Assembly: GCA_011775825.1 (NCBI GenBank)
Contig: JAABYK010000065.1
Span: 6,162 to 27,622 of the forward strand
Reading direction: 5' to 3'
Source: Candidatus Zhuqueibacterota bacterium
GTDB lineage: Bacteria > Zhuqueibacterota > Zhuqueibacteria > Oceanimicrobiales > Oceanimicrobiaceae
Length of the DNA stretch: 21,461 nucleotides
The notes under the pieces were generated by a model, which was given only the letters and a program-made list of their open reading frames with translations, searched no databases and was not told where the DNA came from. Each line of letters starts with the position of its first letter. Position 1 is the stretch's first letter. A program made the translations under genes and the position numbers. Positions 14,991 to 21,461 of the stretch are shown here, one piece after another.

Positions 14991-16004
14991 CTAATTCTGC
15001 GTGGTTATCGTGCCAAGAACCCATGCTTTCTCACCAACCGACTGACATGTCTCTAAAATTTTGTCCGTGCTGTTTGGTTCAACGACCAGGACCAAGCCAA
15101 CCCCTAAATTGAACACCGTTCGCATCTCTTCATCCGGTACTTCGCCTTCGCCCTGAATGAGACGAAAAATAGCCGGAACTTCCCATGCCGACCAATCGAT
15201 GTGAAGTCCAAGGCCGGCTGCAAGAAGTCGATGCGTATTGCCTTCGATGCCGCCACCCGTCACATGTGCAATTCCGTGTAGCCCATTCAAGGCTCGCACT
15301 TGTTGAATCAAATTCCGATAGGATCGATGCGGCTTCAGTAGTTCCGCGCCCAACGTGGATTGGATGTCCTCGACGTAGTGTGAACATTGGTAATGCTTCT
15401 GCTCGAAGAATATTTTGCGCACGAGCGAATAGCCATTTGTATGTAAGCCGTTCGACGCAGCACCGATCAGCACATCGCCAGCAGAGATTCTGTAGCCATC
15501 AATGATGTCGTCCCGGTCAACCAAACCGATGATTGAACCGGCCACGTCGAAGCTGTTTTCGGAATAAATACCGGGCATCTCCGCTGTTTCGCCGCCAATT
15601 AATGCACACTTTGCTTCTTTACAAGCACCAGAAATACCGTGCACAATGTCCTGAACCGACTTCAGATTCAATTTATTTGCAGCAATGTAGTCCATAAAGA
15701 ACAGCGGGTCGGCGCCACTCACCATGATATCGTTGACACAGTGATTTACCAAATCTATGCCAATCGAGCGATATTGTTCCATCATTTGTGCGATTCTGAC
15801 TTTTGTACCAACTCCGTCGATGCTTGAGACCAGGACCGGATTCTTTAACCCCTGCAGGTTCAAGGCATAAAATCCCGAGAACAGCCCAATCCCTCTTAAC
15901 ACATTGTCTGAGAAAGAGTCCTTTGCCATCTGTTTTATCGAGTCTTTGACCTGTTCGGCCTGCGACCGATCGACTCCAGCGATTTTGTAAGTAGTCGATG
16001 ACAT
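14991..16004 (-). CDS. purM: Phosphoribosylformylglycinamidine cyclo-ligase (AIR synthetase)
   Basis: A 337-residue enzyme of de novo purine synthesis that closes the imidazole ring using ATP to make aminoimidazole ribotide. I start it at ATG 16004 rather than the upstream in-frame ATG at 16097. The former gives the normal family start (STTYKIAGVD), and it overlaps the DUF4416 stop as TAATG. Motifs seen are SSIDGVGTKVRIA, VNHCVNDIMVSGADPLFFMDY, GGETAEMPGIY, ASNGLHTNGYSLVRK and HVTGGGIEGN. The last usually reads HITGGGxxEN, a minor variation. No other pur genes are nearby. Confidence 0.96.
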   Translation of the reverse strand: MSSTTYKIAGVDRSQAEQVKDSIKQMAKDSFSDNVLRGIGLFSGFYALNLQGLKNPVLVSSIDGVGTKVRIAQMMEQYRSIGIDLVNHCVNDIMVSGADPLFFMDYIAANKLNLKSVQDIVHGISGACKEAKCALIGGETAEMPGIYSENSFDVAGSIIGLVDRDDIIDGYRISAGDVLIGAASNGLHTNGYSLVRKIFFEQKHYQCSHYVEDIQSTLGAELLKPHRSYRNLIQQVRALNGLHGIAHVTGGGIEGNTHRLLAAGLGLHIDWSAWEVPAIFRLIQGEGEVPDEEMRTVFNLGVGLVLVVEPNSTDKILETCQSVGEKAWVLGTITTQN

Positions 16005-16552
16005 TAGGTTCGGCGTTTCAGTTGTCTGAAGTAGGTAGCTCTCACAATTTTCAAAAAGTCCAACACAACCGGGGATTGATAATCTCGATACGTCCAATCG
16101 TTGGCTACGAATTGGTCGTTTCGAAACCTCAATTGCACATCGGCATAAATTCCGTGTCCGAGATAGACGCGATGATCGTAATTTTTCGTGGTTGCCACCA
16201 CCAGTTTCGCCAGTTCCAAATAAGCGGGATCGATGTTAACCTGTCGTTTTCCAGCCCTCGAGTATTCGAATTCCAACTCCATGTTAAAAAATTTCAGTTT
16301 TACAAAATCTTCGATTTTCTGCAAATCTCTGAAACTCACAAGCTGTTTTTGCAGGCCCGAGCCCATCTCATCTTCATAGTAATTGCTATAATCAAACATA
16401 TAAACGGGCGAAACGTGGTCGATTTCGCCATATTGACTTTCCAAAGCTGCGGTAGCTTCAACTAATCTCTTGCTGTCTTTGAACGTGATGGCGGTCAAGT
16501 ACTTCACCGGAGCCGCTGGTTTCACAGGTCGAATGTATTCGGGACTATCCAA
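16004..16552 (-). CDS. DUF4416 family protein
   Basis: A 182-residue protein with the full pattern of DUF4416: a start rich in KPAAPVKYLTAITF, MFDYSNYYEDEMG near 53-65, KLKFFNMELEF, RQVNIDPAYLELAKLVVAT, KNYDHRVYLGHGIYADVQLRF and a closing WTYRDYQSP. The family's function is unknown; the conserved acidic, His and Tyr residues hint at a metal or nucleotide site, which is a guess. It starts with TTG at 16552, 8 nt inside the end of the CPBP gene, and its TAA overlaps the purM ATG, so it is translationally locked between the two. Confidence 0.88.
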   Translation of the reverse strand: MDSPEYIRPVKPAAPVKYLTAITFKDSKRLVEATAALESQYGEIDHVSPVYMFDYSNYYEDEMGSGLQKQLVSFRDLQKIEDFVKLKFFNMELEFEYSRAGKRQVNIDPAYLELAKLVVATTKNYDHRVYLGHGIYADVQLRFRNDQFVANDWTYRDYQSPVVLDFLKIVRATYFRQLKRRT

Positions 16553-17282
16553 GAATAGCCAACTCTATAAAAATGCCTAACGTTACAATAAAATGTGCGA
16601 ACATAGACGGATAAATACTGCCGCTTTTGTGCACCAGATACCCCAAACTGACGCCAAAAAAACCACCGACGATGGATCCCAAAACTCCCGATGGAACGCC
16701 GTTTTGATACAACATGAATCCATATAGAGCACCTTGTGCAAATACAGCCGTTATCGACACCGCTGCGGCCGATTTTGCCCTTTCAAAAATGAAGCTGCGG
16801 AAGATGATTTCCTCCATGATCGGCAAATAAAAGGCCACCCCAATTCCCAACATAATCACAATATCAATGGGCAGTTGCACGGGATTCTCGATCTCATCAA
16901 TGCTGAAATAAACTGACAGGCCAAAAAGAAGTAAAAACAATGCTGAGACGAATAACGATAACCTCAGATATGCTTTGGTATTTCTTGTTGAAAAATATAA
17001 TTTACTCCATTCCGGCCCTTCAAGGAAAATCAGAATAACCAAGAACGTCAAGACAATAATCAACGAGCCTGGATAGCTAATCCTAAACCCTTCAATAATA
17101 TAAGAAATTAAGAAAAAAATAAACAAAATTTCAACAAATTTGCCCAGATGGAGTGTTCTGGAATTGAATCTCAAACAAAGCATGACCAAGAAAAGTCCGG
17201 CGAACGTCACATAAGGCTGGTCTAGAACATAATAGATGAAACCGGAGAGGATGGCAATGAGCAAGACTATAAATTGGATCAT
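16545..17282 (-). CDS. CPBP family intramembrane protease-like protein
   Basis: A 245-residue polytopic membrane protein read from ATG 17282 (MIQFIVLLIAIL). The longer frame upstream runs through the tRNA gene and is not credible. About eight hydrophobic segments are visible. The CPBP/Abi (CAAX protease) motifs are in the last third: EEIIFRSFIF for EExxxR, then GGFFGVSLGYLVHKSG and SMFAHFIVTL, which supply the conserved His positions. Such proteins are glutamic-type intramembrane proteases; substrates vary and are not predictable here. No Shine-Dalgarno is apparent. It starts 54 nt after the tRNA-Leu and may be read through from it. Confidence 0.88.
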   Translation of the reverse strand: MIQFIVLLIAILSGFIYYVLDQPYVTFAGLFLVMLCLRFNSRTLHLGKFVEILFIFFLISYIIEGFRISYPGSLIIVLTFLVILIFLEGPEWSKLYFSTRNTKAYLRLSLFVSALFLLLFGLSVYFSIDEIENPVQLPIDIVIMLGIGVAFYLPIMEEIIFRSFIFERAKSAAAVSITAVFAQGALYGFMLYQNGVPSGVLGSIVGGFFGVSLGYLVHKSGSIYPSMFAHFIVTLGIFIELAILG

Positions 17283-17335
17283 AAGGATTTGATAATTAGG
17301 AGTTAGGTGCAGGCCAGAAACGTAGCGGCTATGAG

Positions 17336-17421
17336 TGCCGGGGGAGGGATTCGAACCCTCACGGACCGCGAAGTCCACTGGATTTTGAGTCCAGCGTGTC
17401 TGCCAATTTCACCACCCCGGC
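17336..17421 (-). tRNA. tRNA-Leu (anticodon CAA)
   Basis: An 86-nt class II tRNA. The acceptor stem GCCGGGG/CCCCGGC is perfect, the discriminator is A and no CCA is encoded. The anticodon stem CTGGA/TCCAG encloses loop CTCAAAA with anticodon CAA at 17387-17385. A long variable arm pairs GGAC with GTCC, and the T arm is GAGGG-TTCGAAT-CCCTC. The first 13 nt overlap the end of the integrase frame. Confidence 0.97.
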
Positions 17422-18683
17422 AAGTTATTTATTTCAAAAAACTTAGGTGAGCTTTCTTGTGGCGGCCAAATTCGCTCGTTGACAATCTGTTGACAATAAA
17501 TTTCATCCGTTGCCCTGCTTTTTGCTAGATGCACGATATTCGAGTCCCGATTCTTCTCAAGAAATTCCGCGTATTTGTTAGCCGTTTCTTGACGCGCTTT
17601 CATCCGGTTATCCAGGTAACGATGAAACGTCCGCGCGTCTTTCCAGCCGCCCTCGCGCATAATTACGCCATAGTCGGTACCGATTTCTGCATGATTCGTC
17701 CGGTAGAAATTTCGGAACCGGTGAAGCGGTTTCATGCTGTCGTAGATGTGCTCTAAGCCTGCATCGCGATAGGCCCGCTTCAAGGAGGTCCGGATGTCGC
17801 GCAGGGGTTTCCCATATCGTGTGAAGACATACAGACATTGTTCGTCCTCATGGGATGCCAGCTTATTGCACAGCTCACATTTCCCCCAATTTTCCACGCT
17901 TCTGAGAGCGTCGATCACATTTGGTGGCAGCGTCGTTCTCCGAGCCTCAGAATTTTTACTATCCTCAAGCTCAGCGTAGGCTCCGAAATCGTGAACGACA
18001 ACACGTCGCAAGCGCAGTTGCAGCATCTCGCTCTTTCTCCAACCGGTACTACCCGCAAAAACAAGGAGTGGCTTGAGATAATCTACGGCCGAGTCCACGA
18101 GCTTATGATACTGCTCAATGCTTAACCCTTCATTGTATTGCGGTGCCTCCTTGACGAGTTCAACGGAATCCGTGCAGTTGTAGACCAGGAGATAATCGTC
18201 ACTCCGGACCGCAAAGGTAAACAAACCCTTGAGCTGAATCACCTCTCTCTTTATCGTCACGTCTGAGACAGGTTTCTTGGTGTTAGCGGGAATCTGTTCA
18301 GCTCGCCACGCTATGTATGCCCGGACATCACTCGAAGTAAAGTCCGTAAGTTTTTTCTGAGAACGTCCGGTTTCTCTAAGGAACTTCAGAATGTGCTTGA
18401 ATCGATGGCGAACCGTGTCAAGACTTTTGAGTTTACTTTTTGCGGAAAAGTAGTCCGGCAAGAATTCTTCAATAGTCGGGTCTTGCTTCTTTTGGTCATG
18501 AACTCCGACTTTTTGAAGGGTCTGCCGATAAAGCTTCGACTCTTCCCGATACGCCTGCGTTTTGGTGCCAAAGAACCGCTTTCGCGACCTCAACCCGTTC
18601 GCATATACATCGATATCCCAAACCAGTAAGCCCTTTTCTCTCCGTTGCTTACCGGCTGTGTCATATACTGGTCTAACAGGCAT
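17409..18683 (-). CDS. int: Tyrosine recombinase/integrase of the mobile element
   Basis: A 424-residue integrase. Residues about 1-60 resemble an arm-binding domain (WDIDVYANGLRSRKRFFGTKTQA), about 68-175 a SAM-like core-binding domain, and the remainder the catalytic domain. Catalytic residues visible are Arg216 (TGWRKSE), Lys243 (EDSKNSE), His321 and Arg324 (LHRFRN), Trp347 (GGWKDA, in place of the usual His) and the nucleophile Tyr356 (HRYLD). An insert with Cys269, Cys272, His278 and Cys283 between Lys243 and His321 looks zinc-binding. The last four sense codons and most of the fifth, plus the TGA stop, lie at or in the 5' end of tRNA-Leu. The start has no clear Shine-Dalgarno. An excisionase-like gene lies 46 nt upstream. 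It catalyses integration and excision of the element. Confidence 0.93.
   Translation of the reverse strand: MPVRPVYDTAGKQRREKGLLVWDIDVYANGLRSRKRFFGTKTQAYREESKLYRQTLQKVGVHDQKKQDPTIEEFLPDYFSAKSKLKSLDTVRHRFKHILKFLRETGRSQKKLTDFTSSDVRAYIAWRAEQIPANTKKPVSDVTIKREVIQLKGLFTFAVRSDDYLLVYNCTDSVELVKEAPQYNEGLSIEQYHKLVDSAVDYLKPLLVFAGSTGWRKSEMLQLRLRRVVVHDFGAYAELEDSKNSEARRTTLPPNVIDALRSVENWGKCELCNKLASHEDEQCLYVFTRYGKPLRDIRTSLKRAYRDAGLEHIYDSMKPLHRFRNFYRTNHAEIGTDYGVIMREGGWKDARTFHRYLDNRMKARQETANKYAEFLEKNRDSNIVHLAKSRATDEIYCQQIVNERIWPPQESSPKFFEINNLPGW
17478..17497. repeat. Tandem GTTGACAAT repeats in the int 3' end
   Basis: GTTGACAAT occurs at 17478-17486 and again at 17489-17497, an 11-nt period or about one helical turn, 57-76 nt from the tRNA 5' end. 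They could be arm-type integrase or Xis binding sites. They lie inside coding sequence (int residues about 399-406), so the repeat might be a codon coincidence. Confidence 0.35.
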
Positions 18684-18729
18684 AATATTAAATTTAGAAA
18701 ACAGTTCATAAAATGCAAGAGTTTTGTTC

Positions 18730-18972
18730 TCACGTACCCCATTGCCGTTTCATTTCATCCTTGATGTATCGCTCTATCTCCTCACGGGGAAATAGAACCC
18801 GCTTTCCGTTGTTAATGTACCGGATTAACTTGTTGTTTTCCGGGTCAAGTTCCTTGCATTTGATGCTATGTAAATGCCGCACTGAAATCTTGAGAATCAC
18901 CGCCGCCTCATCAACCTCGAACAAAAGCTTGAGCGGATCGTTTGCCGTACCTGCATTTCGCTGTTGCTTCAT
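18730..18972 (-). CDS. Excisionase-like / MerR-type winged-helix DNA-binding protein
   Basis: An 80-residue protein. LFEVDEAAVILKISVRHLHSI is the recognition helix region of the excisionase-family (HTH_17/MerR-like) fold, followed by the wing RYINNGKRVLFPREEIERYIKDE. Such proteins bend DNA at attachment sites to favour excision or regulate the element. It sits between the relaxase (2-nt gap) and the integrase (46 nt), so all three are probably co-transcribed. The 46-nt gap before int is AT-rich and could hold a promoter for int. Confidence 0.82.
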   Translation of the reverse strand: MKQQRNAGTANDPLKLLFEVDEAAVILKISVRHLHSIKCKELDPENNKLIRYINNGKRVLFPREEIERYIKDEMKRQWGT

Positions 18973-18974
18973 GA

Positions 18975-21461
18975 TTATTCACCCAACCCCGGCTCAGGTT
19001 GCAGACTCAATTCCAGCCCCATGTCTTTTTGTCGGGATAGCTGGTTCGGCGCATAATCCAGCGTCGAGGTCTTCTGTTGTTCCTGCTGTGCCTGTTTCAG
19101 AAATTCCGTCTTATCGTTGGTGTAAACATGAAGGTTGTCAGTGGCCCGGCTGGCTGCGACGTAAAAGCTGTTGTAATTCACACCCCGGCGGGTATCCGCA
19201 TGGTAAATCACGTTCTCCGCTTCCAGTCCCTGGACTTTATAATTGGTTGTGCAATAGCCGTAATCGACATAGGCATAGTCGCGTGGATGGAAATTGACGA
19301 GTTTCTCCGCGTCTGTCCTGGCCGTAATGGTACCGTCACTTTTTATATCCAGGATGGTGGCCTGCCGGCCATTTTCAACCCCGAGGCGCTTGTCCGGCTT
19401 GAGGAACATAATTCTCTCACCTTTGGCGAACGCTTGTTGCTGTTTCGTGTAAGCGCTCAAATGGTGGCCCCGTGTGCTCAGGTCGAGTTCCATCTTCCGG
19501 GTCTTGCCGCGATAGGTCACCTTCGCTTTCAGGGTATTGGCGTCGTGATCCACGGACACGATTTCGCCAAAGCTGCCTTTACCGAAATCACCTATTGGCC
19601 GCGACAGAAAGAAGTGGTCCCCGGTTTCGTAACTGTGACTCAGGTTTCTTTCAGCCAGATGAATCTGTTTCGGATGGTGCGTTGTCACGGCGTGGTCGTG
19701 ACCAGCCACGCGCTTGTCGGTTTTCAGTTGTTGCCGGATGAGCGCATTCAGTTGGCCTCGGTCGGCGTTGGTTTCCGTAATCACCAGTGTTTTGGCCAAA
19801 TCCGGGGCTGTCACATATTTCTGGACCACCGCATCGAGCCGCTTGGTGCTGTTTTTGATTTGCGATATGCGTTGATGTTGGTCGAGGAGCTCAAACGCTT
19901 TCGAAACATCTTTGTTGGCGAGCGCGCTTACCGTTTCCAGCATGAGTCCCTCTTTTTGGCGCAGGTTCTGCCGCAGTCGGGTTGCAGACAGCAGCTTCTT
20001 TTGCTGCAGTTTGTTGAAGATGGCTCCGCTCTCGATGGAGGTTCGTTGTTTGCTGTCCCCTATCATCAGCACAGAGTCGGCAAAGGTGCTCCGCGCCATG
20101 ATTTGCTGGAGTTTTTTCGACCCCAGCATCGAGGCTTCGTCGACAATAAAGAAATGCGGCCGCCGAGACCTGGAGGATTTATTCAGGAAATCATCGATGG
20201 TGGTGGCCCGGATGAGCCCCTTTTGCCGGAGACCTTCGGCTGCCAACGCCGTCGGGCTGAGCGGGACGACTTCATAACCGGCGCGTTGGTAGTTTCTGGC
20301 AATGACATTGAGCAGCGTGCTCTTGCCCGTTCCGGCATCCCCTTCGATGGATTTGATTTTATCTTTGCTGGTCAGCACACCCAGCAGTGAGGTTTCCTGG
20401 TCCTGGGTCAGGCTGATGTTGGTGGGTTTGAGCAAAAACCGCTGTTTTGCCAGCAATGCTCTCTGAGTGTCCGCTGTGTTTTGTATTTCTTGAGCTATCC
20501 CCGCCTCTGTCGCCAGCATCTCATGAGTGGTATACAACCTATCGGTGGCGAGGACGACGGCCTGTTCGGATGCAGCAAGCTCTCTTTCTAAATCTTGGGT
20601 GGTTTTCTGGCCGATGGCAAGCTGTAACCCCAGACGCAGAGTAGCTTCCCGCTCGACCACGGATTCCGATTCGGTCAAAACGTCCAACGCCAGGTCGGCA
20701 TGATTCACCTCTTTGGCGACATGTTGTTTTTGGGATGTGATTTCTCTTAATAGTTTCTCTTTGTCATAGCCCACTTGCTGCCATTTGGCTTGCCAGTGCG
20801 CCTGCAAGTCTTCTTGACTCACCTTAACTTTCCCTTCACGGGTCCGCTCCGAGGCCAAGGCTTTCAGAACACTCTCCCGGGCATTCGGAAACCGTTGTCG
20901 CAACTCCGGTAACTTCTGACGTATCTGTTCAGCGCGCGTGGAATACAGGTCGATCAGCTCTTGTGGAACGCCTTTGATCTCGAACAAGCCTTTGGGTTTT
21001 GGCGCCACCGCCAAGCCCAGTTCCTGCAGCTTGGCTGCCAATTCGCTTCTGTAGATCTGGCCAACGAACATCTTCTGCAGATGCATCTGTTCATTGGTAA
21101 TGGCCCGCCATTGGCCATCCGGCCGTTTGGTGCAGTTGGCGATGACGCAATGGGTATGTATCTGTGGGTCGAGTTCCCGTGAGGTATTTTCCAGAAACAT
21201 GGCCATGGCGAGCTTGCCGGTTTTGATGGTTTGGGTATCGTGATTCACGGTGATTCTGGCTTCGGCGTAATGCTCCTCAAAATAATCCATGGCGTATTTG
21301 ACGGCTTCCGTATGAGCAGCATAGATATCCTGTTTCATCTCCGGTGCGATGAGTTCTGCAACAAGACTGACCGATTTCGGCGCCGAAAACGTGTAATCGA
21401 TACCAGCCCGGTGTTCCCCGTTGACACCGGGTTCCACCAACTGTTTTCTGCCGCCGGGAGA
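18975..21461 (-). CDS. MobF-family relaxase/helicase (TraI/TrwC-like), N-terminus missing
   Basis: An open frame from the right edge to the stop at 18975, at least 828 residues; the first methionine-like codon inside the window (TTG 21440) is not the true start. Numbering from it: AGIDYTFSAPKSVSL (12-26) and SRELDPQIHTHCVIAN (His95, His97) form the HUH relaxase domain; SLTQDQ (343-348), Walker A GDAGTGKS (367-374) and Walker B FIVDEAS (431-437) form a superfamily 1 helicase; and YGYCTTNYKVQGLEAENV and YVAASRA close it. MobF proteins nick at oriT, stay attached to the 5' end and unwind the strand for conjugative transfer. The catalytic Tyr normally sits near the N-terminus, outside the window. 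The first metal-ligand His of TraI/TrwC appears as Glu84 here (FLENTSR). Confidence 0.92.
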   Translation of the reverse strand, partial: SPGGRKQLVEPGVNGEHRAGIDYTFSAPKSVSLVAELIAPEMKQDIYAAHTEAVKYAMDYFEEHYAEARITVNHDTQTIKTGKLAMAMFLENTSRELDPQIHTHCVIANCTKRPDGQWRAITNEQMHLQKMFVGQIYRSELAAKLQELGLAVAPKPKGLFEIKGVPQELIDLYSTRAEQIRQKLPELRQRFPNARESVLKALASERTREGKVKVSQEDLQAHWQAKWQQVGYDKEKLLREITSQKQHVAKEVNHADLALDVLTESESVVEREATLRLGLQLAIGQKTTQDLERELAASEQAVVLATDRLYTTHEMLATEAGIAQEIQNTADTQRALLAKQRFLLKPTNISLTQDQETSLLGVLTSKDKIKSIEGDAGTGKSTLLNVIARNYQRAGYEVVPLSPTALAAEGLRQKGLIRATTIDDFLNKSSRSRRPHFFIVDEASMLGSKKLQQIMARSTFADSVLMIGDSKQRTSIESGAIFNKLQQKKLLSATRLRQNLRQKEGLMLETVSALANKDVSKAFELLDQHQRISQIKNSTKRLDAVVQKYVTAPDLAKTLVITETNADRGQLNALIRQQLKTDKRVAGHDHAVTTHHPKQIHLAERNLSHSYETGDHFFLSRPIGDFGKGSFGEIVSVDHDANTLKAKVTYRGKTRKMELDLSTRGHHLSAYTKQQQAFAKGERIMFLKPDKRLGVENGRQATILDIKSDGTITARTDAEKLVNFHPRDYAYVDYGYCTTNYKVQGLEAENVIYHADTRRGVNYNSFYVAASRATDNLHVYTNDKTEFLKQAQQEQQKTSTLDYAPNQLSRQKDMGLELSLQPEPGLGE

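Larger units (their letters stand above)
17409..21461. mobile_element. Integrative conjugative/mobilizable element, integrase-proximal end
   Basis: Integrase, excisionase-like HTH protein and MobF relaxase lie in tandem on the minus strand directly against a tRNA-Leu gene, the standard module of a tRNA-targeting ICE or IME. The end next to the tRNA is in the window; the other end, and any conjugation genes, are beyond 21461. No second attachment copy can be seen, so the exact boundary and core site are not determined. Confidence 0.8.

Noticed and set aside
16005..16097. Upstream ATG giving purM a 31-residue extension
   Set aside because: The extension overlaps DUF4416 coding sequence and is not part of the family; the TAATG start gives the normal length.
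17283..17378. N-terminal extension of the CPBP gene
   Set aside because: It is translated from the tRNA-Leu gene; the membrane protein starts naturally at 17282.
19077..20390. Long plus-strand open frame of 437 codons
   Set aside because: It is antisense to the MobF relaxase, whose motifs are unmistakable. The product shows no domain or family pattern and looks like a shadow of biased codon use.

Overview
The window looks like a chromosomal segment of an uncultured member of the Fibrobacteres-Chlorobi-Bacteroidetes (FCB) superphylum, of the candidate-phylum KSB1, Calditrichota or Ignavibacteria kind. The best pointer is the large secreted protein at 6775-9429. It ends in a type IX secretion (T9SS) sorting domain with the NYPNPFNPTT signature and begins with a CSLREA-like motif followed by a beta-helix. 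A DUF4416 gene and weak or absent Shine-Dalgarno sites on some genes fit this. The phylum is inferred; no ribosomal RNA is present.

Region 1 (1-5655) is a cluster of secreted or surface enzymes. It holds the last 37 codons of a gene whose C-terminus resembles that of the PHP protein further right, two tandem paralogous GH18-like proteins (143-1180 and 1221-2288, plus strand) and, convergently, a beta-propeller plus PHP metallohydrolase (3172-5655) followed by an NlpC/P60-like lipoprotein (2369-3130). Together they suggest extracellular or periplasmic handling of a glycan or peptidoglycan-like substrate. The substrate is unknown.

Region 2 (5656-10492) holds a small Xre-type HTH gene with an unclear start, a decayed 3' remnant of a ComM/YifB gene with traceable frameshifts, the 884-residue T9SS-exported beta-helix/PKD protein, and about 1.06 kb of AT-rich DNA. 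That last stretch has no convincing gene but carries palindromes, a 34-codon mini-ORF and an orphan plus-strand intrinsic terminator.

Region 3 (10493-17421, all minus strand) is housekeeping DNA in tightly packed operons. Reading downstream the order is tRNA-Leu(CAA), a CPBP membrane protease-like protein, DUF4416, purM, gpsA and a double-domain universal stress protein. After a hairpin follow asnS, a TIGR00725/LOG-like protein, acylphosphatase and apt. Neighbouring genes overlap by 8 or 1 nt, abut, or lie 9-20 nt apart, and two of them (DUF4416 and gpsA) start with TTG.

Region 4 (17409-21461) is the integrase-proximal end of an integrative conjugative or mobilizable element: tyrosine integrase, excisionase-like protein and MobF relaxase-helicase, cut by the window edge. 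The integrase reading frame runs into the 5' end of the tRNA-Leu gene and uses a TGA inside the tRNA as its stop. The element is therefore apparently integrated at the 5' side of this tRNA. I saw no CRISPR array, rRNA or complete insertion sequence.
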